Shown here: in pieces, positions 57,495 to 64,000 of the stretch
Position numbering within the stretch: position 1 is the stretch's first letter
How the letters are laid out: the number at the start of each line of letters is the position of its first letter
Assembly: GCA_026393275.1 (NCBI GenBank)
Contig: JAPLAM010000044.1
Coordinates: 23,059-87,058, forward strand
Length of the DNA: 64,000 nucleotides
Direction of reading: 5' to 3'
Source: Arthrobacter sp.
GTDB taxonomy: Bacteria > Actinomycetota > Actinomycetes > Actinomycetales > Micrococcaceae
Notes under the pieces: model-generated
What the model was told of the DNA's origin: nothing
The model's input: the letters and a program-made list of their open reading frames with translations, nothing else
Database searches by the model: none
Made by a program: the position numbers and the translations under genes

Positions 57495-58619
57495 ATGCGT
57501 ATCCTGATCGCCCCGGACAAATTCAAGGGCTCCCTGACCGCCGTCGAGGCCGCCGCCGCCATCGCCGAGGGCGCCCTGCGCGTCTACCCCGAGGCCGAGG
57601 CCATCCAGTTTCCAGTGGCCGACGGCGGCGAGGGGACCCTCGAAGCAGCCGTCGCCGCTGGCTACGAAGAGCGCCTGAACGCCGTCGTCGGGCCGATCCT
57701 GGCGCCGGTCGGCGCGGCCTGGGCAATCCGTAAGAATGCCTTCGGCGGCGCGACCGCCGTCATCGAGACGGCCCAGGCCTCCGGGCTGGCGCACATGGAA
57801 CCGACACCCGCGAACGCCCTGCGAGCCCACAGCTACGGGTGCGGACAGCTGATTGCCGCCGCACTGGACGCCGGCGCCACCGAGATTGTGCTGGGCCTGG
57901 GGGGTTCGGCCATGAGCGACGGCGGCAGCGGCGCCCTGCGCGCGCTCGGCCTCAAGCCGGTGGACGCGGCCGGAAACGTGGTGCCCCTGGGCGGCGGCTC
58001 GCTCGCCGACGTGGCGGCCGTCGATCTCAGCGGCCTGGATCCCCGGCTGGCTGCGGTGACGTTCAGGATTGCCGTGGACGTGCAGAATCCGCTCTACGGG
58101 CCCGACGGCGCCGCCCACGTCTTCGGCGCCCAGAAAGGCGCCGACGCGGAGGCCGTGGAGGTCCTCGACGCCGGTTTGCGCAACTGGGCCTCGGTGCTGC
58201 GGCAGGCCACCGACCGTGACGTTAACGTGCCGGGCGCGGGCGCGGCGGGCGGCTTCCCGGCGTCGTTCCTGGCCTTCAGCAACGCTTCGCTGGAGGGTGG
58301 CTTCGAGCTCGTAGCCGGGCTGACCGGGCTGGCCGAAAAGCTGGCGGACGCGGATCTGGTGATCACCGGCGAGGGGTCCCTGGACTCGCAGTCGCTTGCC
58401 GGGAAGGCACCGATTGCCCTCGCCGACGCTGCCCGCGAACTGGGTATCCCGGTGATCATGGTCGCCGGCCGGATCCTGGTCACCCCCGAGGACCTCGCGC
58501 GGCACGGGGTGGTCGCAGCCGCCCAACTCCTGGACGTTGCCCCGAGCCCGGCAGAGGCCGTCGCGAACGCCGCAAAGTACCTCGCCTGGACCACCAGCCA
58601 GGTCCTCGAAGGGGCCTAG
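57495..58619 (+). CDS. Glycerate kinase (GlxK/GarK family)
   Basis: 374 aa from ATG 57495. MRILIAPDKFKGSLTAVEAAAAIAEGALRVYP, PVADGGEGTLEA, LGLGGSAMSDGGSGALRALG and VITGEGSLDSQSLAGKAP are the glycerate 2-kinase (family 1) motifs. It phosphorylates D-glycerate into glycolysis. In enterobacteria garK belongs to aldarate breakdown through tartronate semialdehyde, but here the aldarate genes lie 40 kb away and use another route. Confidence 0.95.
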   Translation: MRILIAPDKFKGSLTAVEAAAAIAEGALRVYPEAEAIQFPVADGGEGTLEAAVAAGYEERLNAVVGPILAPVGAAWAIRKNAFGGATAVIETAQASGLAHMEPTPANALRAHSYGCGQLIAAALDAGATEIVLGLGGSAMSDGGSGALRALGLKPVDAAGNVVPLGGGSLADVAAVDLSGLDPRLAAVTFRIAVDVQNPLYGPDGAAHVFGAQKGADAEAVEVLDAGLRNWASVLRQATDRDVNVPGAGAAGGFPASFLAFSNASLEGGFELVAGLTGLAEKLADADLVITGEGSLDSQSLAGKAPIALADAARELGIPVIMVAGRILVTPEDLARHGVVAAAQLLDVAPSPAEAVANAAKYLAWTTSQVLEGA

Positions 58620-58702
58620 CAGAAGGCCAGCCGGACCCGGTTGCGTTCCACCCTTCGCGTCGAAGGTGTCGTTCCGTCGCCGGTTTCCTGGTGCAGTTCG
58701 GC

Positions 58703-59206
58703 CTATTCTCGGCCGACTCCTCGGCGGAGCCTACTGGGAATGAGCACGAGCAAGACCAAGAGCACGGCCAGCAGGACCGCGCCGGCGATAAGGCCGGCCG
58801 CCCGTCCGGCGCTTACGTCAAAGACCAGCGCGGAGGTTCCCACACTCAGGAGAGCGACGCCGGCCAGAGCCGCCTTTGCGATCCGGTCCGCGCTGGACAC
58901 CAAGGTGGCCTTCAGGCCTTGCCGGAAAAGGCGGCGATGCGCGCTGACCGGCAGCAGAATCAAGGCGGTGGTCAGGGCCGCCAGGACGACGTTGGACAGG
59001 TAGAGCGACAGCTCGAATCCGTCGAGTGTCTCGAAGCGGGTCTGGAAGGGGAGCGTCAGCAGGAAGCCGGCCAGAATTTGTACGCCGGTTTGGAGCACCC
59101 GGAGTTCCTGCAGCAATTCCGCCCAGTTGCGGTCCATCTTCTCGTCGAAGGTCTCGTTCCGCCCCGTGGTGCTGTCCGCATTCTGGGAATCCCCGGCCTG
59201 TGGCAT
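58703..59206 (-). CDS. DUF6328 family membrane protein
   Basis: 167 aa. After a 30-residue soluble N-terminus (DRNWAELLQELRVLQTGVQILAGFLLTLPFQTRF), four membrane helices follow. The WxELLQELRVxQTGxQILxGFLLxLPFxxRF block is typical of the DUF6328 family in actinobacteria; function unknown. Monocistronic, converging on glycerate kinase. Confidence 0.88.
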   Translation of the reverse strand: MPQAGDSQNADSTTGRNETFDEKMDRNWAELLQELRVLQTGVQILAGFLLTLPFQTRFETLDGFELSLYLSNVVLAALTTALILLPVSAHRRLFRQGLKATLVSSADRIAKAALAGVALLSVGTSALVFDVSAGRAAGLIAGAVLLAVLLVLLVLIPSRLRRGVGRE

Positions 59207-59427
59207 CGTCGCTCCTAGTCCAAGTTCACGTTAGTACTAAGCTTACTGACGATTTTCGGGTACGGTGGAAGAACAGACCCACACGTTTGGGCAGGTGGAT
59301 TATTGAGTGATTCAAAGCAGCCAGACCAGTCGACGGACTAGGGGTGGCCAGGGCCTCTGACGCCCTCCTCTCCCAGACCCGACGATCCAGATTCGACCGA
59401 CCAAATGCAGAAAGCAGGAGGAACGAC
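59207..59427. promoter_or_regulatory. Divergent promoter region with TTAGTACTAA palindrome
   Basis: Contains the perfect palindrome TTAGTACTAA (59231-59240) overlapping TAAGCTTA (59238-59245). GGGTAC at 59258-59263 resembles a stress-sigma -10, but no GTTT-type -35 is at proper distance. Promoters for both divergent genes must lie here. Confidence 0.4.
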
Positions 59428-59961
59428 ATGACTCAGGACAATCAGCAGGCCGGATCCGTCGAGGAAGAAGCGGGCGGCTACGGAACCCCCACCGTGGAGC
59501 AGGAATTGCCCGGCGGCGCCGCGAAATCCTTCGCACAACCGCGCGACGAAGAAGCGTTCGACGCGGCAGGACTGAACCAGGACAACTCCGACGGCGAGAC
59601 ATACCCGGCAGGTTCACCGGACTTGAGCAAGTTCGGCGCCGAAGACCAGGACAGTGCAGGAGAACCCGGAGCAGGGCGCTTCGGAGGAACGGAGGATCAG
59701 ATGAACGCGGAAGACGAAAGCACAGAAGCAGGGTTCGACCAGGGCAACGAGGCAACTGCGGAAGTTGGCGGCACGGTGCCCTCCTCGGAAGCGGAGATGG
59801 ATGACGCCAATACGGAGAAACCGGTGCCCGGCCGCCCCTTCTCCTCCGAGTCCGGCCAGGATGCCGCAGGCATCCCCGACGGCAGCGGCACTGATCTGCC
59901 CGAGGAGAAGTCGCCGAAGGACCGCGACAGCGACGACGCGGAATCGTTCGACGCCGGCTAA
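59428..59961 (+). CDS. Acidic, disordered protein of unknown function
   Basis: 177 aa from ATG 59428 (GGAGGAAC before). Very rich in Glu, Asp, Gly, Ser and Pro with few hydrophobics; no domains, signal peptide or cysteines. The frame is open upstream but Arg-rich without a site. Probably a natively unfolded stress-type protein, judged only from composition. Followed by a strong terminator, so it is expressed on its own. Confidence 0.75.
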   Translation: MTQDNQQAGSVEEEAGGYGTPTVEQELPGGAAKSFAQPRDEEAFDAAGLNQDNSDGETYPAGSPDLSKFGAEDQDSAGEPGAGRFGGTEDQMNAEDESTEAGFDQGNEATAEVGGTVPSSEAEMDDANTEKPVPGRPFSSESGQDAAGIPDGSGTDLPEEKSPKDRDSDDAESFDAG

Positions 59962-59976
59962 GCCGGTAACAAGCGG

Positions 59977-60022
59977 AAGGCCGGCTTCCTGCCACCGAAT
60001 AGTGGGAGGAAGCCGGCCTTTT
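59977..60022 (+). terminator. Rho-independent terminator after the acidic protein gene
   Basis: AAGGCCGGCTTCCTGCCA (from 59977) pairs with TGGGAGGAAGCCGGCCTT (60003-60020) with one mismatch and a short loop, followed by TTTT. It may also act on the convergent permease gene. Confidence 0.9.
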
Positions 60023-60070
60023 GCGTGCCGAGGGCCGCGTGCTGAGTACTTGCGTGCCGGAGGTGGCCGG

Positions 60071-61426
60071 TTAGCGGCGTTTCTTCGGGGCGCGCTTCGC
60101 CGCGGCGTTGACCGCGGCCCTGGCGGCTGCGACGGGCGCTGGGTCTTCGGTCTCCGGCTCGGCCACCGTGCCGCGGGCCTTCGCGATGGCTTTCATGCCG
60201 TGGTAGATCACCAGTGCGGCCGCGGATCCCAGGGCGATGCCGGTGAACTTGAGGTCGCCGATGGTCCAGGTGTAATCCGCGATGCCGATAATCAGGGCGA
60301 CCGCGGCGGTGGTGAGGTTGATCGGGTTCGAGAAGTTGACCTTGTTCTGCACCCAGATTTTCACGCCCAGGACGCCGATCATGCCGTAGAGCATGGTGGC
60401 GGCGCCACCCAGCACGCCGGCCGGCACGGTGGCGATCAGTTCGCCGAACTTCGGCGAGAAGCTGAGTACGACGGCGAAGAGGCCGGCCACCCAGTACGCC
60501 GCCGTCGAGTAGACCTTGGTGGCCGCCATGACGCCGATGTTTTCGGCGTAGGTGGTGGTGCCGGACCCGCCGCCCATCCCGGCGAGCACGGTGGCGGCAC
60601 CGTCGGCTAGCAGTGCGCGGCCGGAGACGCCGTCGAGGTTCTGCCCGGTCATGGCGGAAACCGACTTCACGTGGCCGATGTTCTCGGCCACGAGCACCAG
60701 CACCACCGGCACGAACAGGCCGACGACGCCGAGGTGGAATTCGGGGGTCTGGAAGTGCGGCAGCCCCACCCACGAGGCCGCATCAACCTTGGCGAAGTTG
60801 ACCTCGCCGCGGATCACCGCCACGAAATAGCCCACCAGGACGCCGACCAGGATGCTCAGCCGCCCCAGGATGCCGCGGAAGTAGACGCTGACCACGATGA
60901 TCACGGCGAGGGTGACGAGCGCGGTGACCGGGGCGGCGTCGAAGTTGTTCTTGGCAGCCGGGGCCAGGTTCAGGCCGATGAGGCCCACGATCGCGCCGGT
61001 GACGATCGGCGGCATGAGCCGGTTGATCCAGCCCGCGCCGAACTTCTGCACGACGGCGCCGATGATGGCCAGACCGACGCCGGCCAGCACCACGCCACCC
61101 AGCGCGCCGGGGATCCCGAACTGCTGCTGGGAGGCCATGATCGGGGCAATGAACGCGAAGGAGGAGCCGAGGTAGCTGGGCACCCGGCCCTGCGTGATGA
61201 CCAGGAACAGCAGGGTGCCGATGCCGGAGAAGAACAGGGTGGTGGCCGGCGGCATGCCCGTGATGATCGGGACGAGGAAGGTGGCGCCGAACATGGCCAC
61301 GACGTGCTGCATGCCCACGCCGATGGTCAGGGGCCACGCGAGGCGCTCATCCGGCCTGACAACCTCGCCGGGGCGGATGGACTTGCCGTTTCCGTGGATC
61401 TTCCATTTGGTGCCGAGCATGCTCAT
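60071..61426 (-). CDS. Uracil-xanthine permease (UraA/NCS2 family)
   Basis: 451 aa from ATG 61424-61426 (AAAGG upstream; an ATG two codons later is possible). About fourteen helices. QHVVAMFGATFLVPIITGMPPATTLFFSGIGTLLF, the substrate helix AENIGHVKSVSAMTGQNLDGVSGRALLADGAATVLAGMGGGSGTTTYAENIG and the final Lys/Arg-rich tail (AAKRAPKKRR) fit NCS2 uracil permeases. Imports uracil with H+. Divergent from the GNAT gene. Confidence 0.94.
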   Translation of the reverse strand: MSMLGTKWKIHGNGKSIRPGEVVRPDERLAWPLTIGVGMQHVVAMFGATFLVPIITGMPPATTLFFSGIGTLLFLVITQGRVPSYLGSSFAFIAPIMASQQQFGIPGALGGVVLAGVGLAIIGAVVQKFGAGWINRLMPPIVTGAIVGLIGLNLAPAAKNNFDAAPVTALVTLAVIIVVSVYFRGILGRLSILVGVLVGYFVAVIRGEVNFAKVDAASWVGLPHFQTPEFHLGVVGLFVPVVLVLVAENIGHVKSVSAMTGQNLDGVSGRALLADGAATVLAGMGGGSGTTTYAENIGVMAATKVYSTAAYWVAGLFAVVLSFSPKFGELIATVPAGVLGGAATMLYGMIGVLGVKIWVQNKVNFSNPINLTTAAVALIIGIADYTWTIGDLKFTGIALGSAAALVIYHGMKAIAKARGTVAEPETEDPAPVAAARAAVNAAAKRAPKKRR

Positions 61427-61494
61427 TGCAGCGAGCCTTTCAAGAATGTGTGGCGGGACCGGGAAGGAATCTTCCGGTGTCACTTTACCGCTGG

Positions 61495-61522
61495 TTGCGC
61501 GTCTCGGTCGTCGCTGTACCGT
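61495..61522 (+). promoter_or_regulatory. Promoter of the GNAT gene (leaderless)
   Basis: TTGCGC (61495-61500), 16-nt spacer, TACCGT (61517-61522), then 8 nt to the ATG at 61531. Confidence 0.6.
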
Positions 61523-61530
61523 AGGGTCCG

Positions 61531-62316
61531 ATGACTACTTCGAAGCTCCTTGCGGCGTACGACCAGCAACTCCGGACCGACGCCGAGACCCCGAGTGCGG
61601 TCGCCGTCGAGCGGTTGGGCCCCCTGCGGCTGGTCACCTTTGCGGGCGGCAGAGGATTCGTGACCTATCAGGACCTGGCCGGAGCGGGAGCAGATACGAT
61701 CGCGCGATGGGTGGCCGAGACCCTGGCCTTCTACCGTGAGGATCCAGCGATCGCACGGGTTGAATGGAAAACACGGGGCCATGACCATGCGCCCGGACTT
61801 CATGAGGCGCTGCTGAAGAACGGGTTTGAGCCGGACGAGGCCGAGTCGGTGATGTTGGGGGCCGCCAGCGCGCTGGACGTGGAGGTGGACCTCCCGCCTG
61901 GAGTGACGCTACGGCCCGTGACAGACGAACAGGACATCCGCGCCATGAGCGTCATGCAGGACGAAGTCTTTGGTAGTCCTGCCTCCGACGGCAACGCGGA
62001 AGCAATCCTGCGCCGGATGGCCCTCGACGACGGGATGCAGCTTTGGGTGGCAGAACACCAGGGTTTGATCATTAGTGCCGGTCGCCTTGAACCGGTCCCG
62101 AACACGGACTTCGCGGGCATTTGGGGCGGGGCTACCCGCGAAGCATGGCGGGGCCGGGGGATCTACCGCGCTGTTACTGCGGCGCGGGCGAGGTCAGCGA
62201 TAGCACTGGGGAAGAAACTCATCCACAGCGATTCAACTGAGTATTCGCGACCGATTCTTGAACGCTATGGCCTGGCCCGGGTGTCCACGACGACGCCGTA
62301 CCACTGGCGGCGTTAG
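61531..62316 (+). CDS. GNAT family N-acetyltransferase
   Basis: 261 aa. The acetyl-CoA-binding motif lies in the C-terminal half: WGGATREAWRGRGIYRAVTAARARSAIALGKKLIHSDSTEYSRPILERYGLA (R/Q-x-x-G-x-G/A as RGRGIY). The N-terminal 130 residues resemble a second, degenerate GNAT-like lobe. It transfers an acetyl group to an unknown amine. Probably leaderless. Its stop codon lies in the first of two 18-bp direct repeats. Confidence 0.9.
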   Translation: MTTSKLLAAYDQQLRTDAETPSAVAVERLGPLRLVTFAGGRGFVTYQDLAGAGADTIARWVAETLAFYREDPAIARVEWKTRGHDHAPGLHEALLKNGFEPDEAESVMLGAASALDVEVDLPPGVTLRPVTDEQDIRAMSVMQDEVFGSPASDGNAEAILRRMALDDGMQLWVAEHQGLIISAGRLEPVPNTDFAGIWGGATREAWRGRGIYRAVTAARARSAIALGKKLIHSDSTEYSRPILERYGLARVSTTTPYHWRR

Positions 62317-62341
62317 CGATCCGCTGGCGGCGCTAGCGATC
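62304..62341. repeat. 18-bp direct duplication holding both stop codons
   Basis: CTGGCGGCGTTAGCGATC (62304-62321) is repeated with one change at 62324-62341. The first copy carries the GNAT TAG, and the second carries the minus-strand TAG of the small gene. Confidence 0.85.
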
Positions 62342-62536
62342 GTCGCGGGTTTGGAACTCTTCGTCGAGCTCGTAGTGCCGGAATTCCGTCTCCGGGTTCG
62401 GCTCGCCCTCCGCAACGACCTCATAATCGAGCTGGCGTTGGACCTGGCTATCAAGGACCTGCAACTGCTGATCTGCGACTTCGGTCAGATCCTCCGGGAA
62501 GGCGTCCTCCGGGGTGAGGTGCAGTTTCTCGTTCAT
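62333..62536 (-). CDS. Small acidic protein of unknown function
   Basis: 67 aa from ATG 62534-62536 with GAGGG 5 nt before. MNEKLHLTPEDAFPEDLTEVADQQLQVLDSQVQRQLDYEVVAEGEPNPETEFRHYELDEEFQTRDDR: strongly acidic, with one predicted helix (VADQQLQVLDSQVQRQLDYE). No family recognised. The frame extends upstream, but that part is Pro/Arg-rich and lacks a site. Confidence 0.7.
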   Translation of the reverse strand: MNEKLHLTPEDAFPEDLTEVADQQLQVLDSQVQRQLDYEVVAEGEPNPETEFRHYELDEEFQTRDDR

Positions 62537-62787
62537 GATGCCCTCCGGGCCGCTATGCCGGGGTTTGCGTTCCGGCCTTGAAGGGCTAACTCTACAGGCG
62601 GCTGCGGGGAATGGCTCCCGGCTACCGTGGCGCATGGTGGACTGAGCGGGGGAGTTGTCGCGGCGTGCGCAGGCATACCTGAGCCATGACTGTGAGGGAT
62701 TATGCAAGGTGACCCACGTATTGAACTGGTGCCTCCTGATCCGCCTGGCTGGGCTGAGTTACCCGGCCTGTCGGCGGCGCCGTTCAC

Positions 62788-64000
62788 TCACGATCGGAAG
62801 TAGTGGTTTCGTCTGGGTTGCTGTTGTGGGTCGAGGTGGGGTGGCGGAATGAACCAGGGAATGCCGGTGCGGGGCTGGATGGTCCAGTGTTCTTTGTGGA
62901 TCAGGTGGTGATGGTGGGAGCAGAGGAGGGTTCCGTTGTCCGTGCTCGTGCTGCCGGCGCGGGACCAGTAGTCGATGTGGTGGGCTTCGCACCAGGGGGC
63001 GGGGATGGTGCAGCCGGGGAACGCGCAGCCTTGGTCGCGGGCGGTGATGGCTTTGCGGATGTGGGGCGGGAAGATCCGGGTGGTGCGGCCGATGTCCAGG
63101 ATCCGGCCTTGGCTGCCGAGCAGGACGGGGATGATGTCGGCGTCGCAGGCGATTTTGCGGATGGTGGATGCGGTGACCGGGCCGGTGAACGCCAGCGTCC
63201 CGGTGCCGGCAAAACCAAGGGTCCCGGTGCCGGTGAAGCCGAACGGAGCGGGGCCGTTGGCTGATTCTCCGGCAGCCCGGCCCTGCTCGCGGCGTTGGAG
63301 GCGGGCCAGGAGGTCGCGGTAGTCGATGGTGACCATGATTTGGGGCCGGGAGCCGCCGGTGGCGGGCAGCCCGGCGGAGGCCAGGGCGACTTTGCAGGCC
63401 CCGATCAGGCCGTCGAGGAGTCTTTGCGGCCGTGACCGCCAGTCCAGGGGCGCGGCCTGCGCTCCGACGGAGTCGTTTGTGCCATCGCTTCTTCCTGCGT
63501 CGTCCGCTGCCACGGTGCCGGCAGCGGTCGTCGGGGTGCGGGGGTTGGCGCCGGTGTTCATCACGGTGACGAGGTGTTCGAATTGTTCGGTGGTGGCGAA
63601 GATTTCGAGGTGTTGCAGGCCGTGGCGGGGCCGGCGGAGGAACGCGCCCTGGAGTTGGCGGAGGACCTCTTCGGCGGGTTCGGCGCCGTCCTGGTCGATC
63701 GCGTCGGTCCAGCGCCGGGCGATCCGGGCCAGGAAGTCCGGGTCGTGCTCGATGGCGGTGCGGGTCAGGGCGTGTTCCATCCCGGCACTGGTTTCCGGGT
63801 CGCACAGTGGCCGGACCCGGTCCAGGGCCAGGGCGATGATTGTCGCCGACCGGGACGGGACGGTCCCGGCGGCGAGGGCCGCGGCGAGTTCCTCATGCAG
63901 CGGCGGCAGCGGCTCACCGGTGAATCCGGTGCGCGGGAGCACGGTCCGTGCCAGGGAGAGCCGGCGGTGCGCCTCGGAGGCGCTGATCTGCAGCCGGGCC
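62788..64000 (-). CDS. HNH endonuclease, DUF222 type (5' end beyond right edge)
   Basis: At least 403 aa; translation continues in frame to the window edge (LQISASEAHRRLSLART before the first GTG at 63942), so the true start is outside. The DUF222 helical domain is followed by a Gly/Thr-rich insert with the repeat FTGTGTLGFAGTGTLAF and the C-terminal HNH nuclease: CAFPGCTIPAPWCEAHHID (zinc-binding Cys and catalytic His) and NGTLLCSHHHHLIHK. Such genes are present in many copies in Arthrobacter and Mycobacterium, often linked to mobile DNA. Activity is inferred from the family. Confidence 0.93.
   Translation of the reverse strand, partial: ARLQISASEAHRRLSLARTVLPRTGFTGEPLPPLHEELAAALAAGTVPSRSATIIALALDRVRPLCDPETSAGMEHALTRTAIEHDPDFLARIARRWTDAIDQDGAEPAEEVLRQLQGAFLRRPRHGLQHLEIFATTEQFEHLVTVMNTGANPRTPTTAAGTVAADDAGRSDGTNDSVGAQAAPLDWRSRPQRLLDGLIGACKVALASAGLPATGGSRPQIMVTIDYRDLLARLQRREQGRAAGESANGPAPFGFTGTGTLGFAGTGTLAFTGPVTASTIRKIACDADIIPVLLGSQGRILDIGRTTRIFPPHIRKAITARDQGCAFPGCTIPAPWCEAHHIDYWSRAGSTSTDNGTLLCSHHHHLIHKEHWTIQPRTGIPWFIPPPHLDPQQQPRRNHYFRS

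Noticed and set aside
57495..58619. Glycerate kinase as part of the aldarate pathway of this window
   Set aside because: The aldarate cluster uses KDG dehydratase and KGSA dehydrogenase, not the tartronate semialdehyde branch that needs glycerate kinase, and lies about 40 kb away.

Overview
The window is high-GC actinobacterial DNA. Gene content and order point to the Micrococcaceae (Arthrobacter/Pseudarthrobacter group): the FhaA-FhaB-PstP-RodA-PbpA-PknA-PknB cell-wall cluster, a DUF222/HNH endonuclease, many 4-nt ATGA/GTGA gene overlaps, and many genes whose -10 box lies only 6-8 nt from the start codon (leaderless). This assignment is inferred from content. No rRNA, integrase, transposase or CRISPR array was seen.

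Layout. 1-7832 (minus): the serine/threonine-kinase and cell-wall cluster, cut off inside pknB at the left edge. 8265-8347: tRNA-Leu(CAG) with a strong terminator. 8508-10172: secreted GH5-CBM2 cellulase; then a DoxX protein. 10873-23857: aldarate (glucarate, galactarate/talarate) catabolism: GudD, L-talarate/galactarate dehydratase, KDG dehydratase and KGSA dehydrogenase lead to 2-oxoglutarate, with MFS, AEC-type and tripartite tricarboxylate (TctCBA) transporters and FadR- and LysR-type regulators. 23934-28756: TetR, amine oxidase, universal stress protein (USP) and APC permease. 28885-34914: small stress, redox and hypothetical genes and an FtsX-type ABC exporter. 35016-38908: TetR, GntR and the 5-oxoprolinase genes pxpA and pxpBC (fused). 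38891-39289: two copies of a 129-bp palindromic repeat. 39915-43713: YclNOPQ-like siderophore importer under a DtxR-type box. 43896-61426: mixed housekeeping and accessory genes (BASS transporter, phosphatase, peptidase E, RelA/SpoT, NhaA, PfkB kinase, HAD, GDPD, NAD(P)HX dehydratase, glycerate kinase, UraA permease). 61531-64000: GNAT, a small acidic protein and an HNH endonuclease that runs off the right edge.

The most interesting result is in the aldarate locus. The promoter of the TctCBA-USP operon (20186-20241) and the promoter of the KDG dehydratase/KGSA dehydrogenase/GudD operon (19190-19244, opposite strand) are two copies of the same roughly 55-bp element, including a GGTATCAAT box, a TAGACA -35 and a TAC(A/G)CT -10. 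They flank the lysR gene. I infer that one LysR regulator controls both, and that the Tct system imports the aldarate that the enzymes degrade. The second branch (talarate/galactarate dehydratase, GntR, MFS) has its own promoter, with a perfect FadR-type palindrome over its -35.

Other structures worth checking are five phased 11-bp repeats between DUF5997 and a DNA-binding-domain-less LysR-like gene, a 20-bp inverted repeat enclosing a promoter, twin operator palindromes before the FtsX exporter, a two-member REP-like family at gene ends, and USP genes that overlap transporter genes in two unrelated operons.
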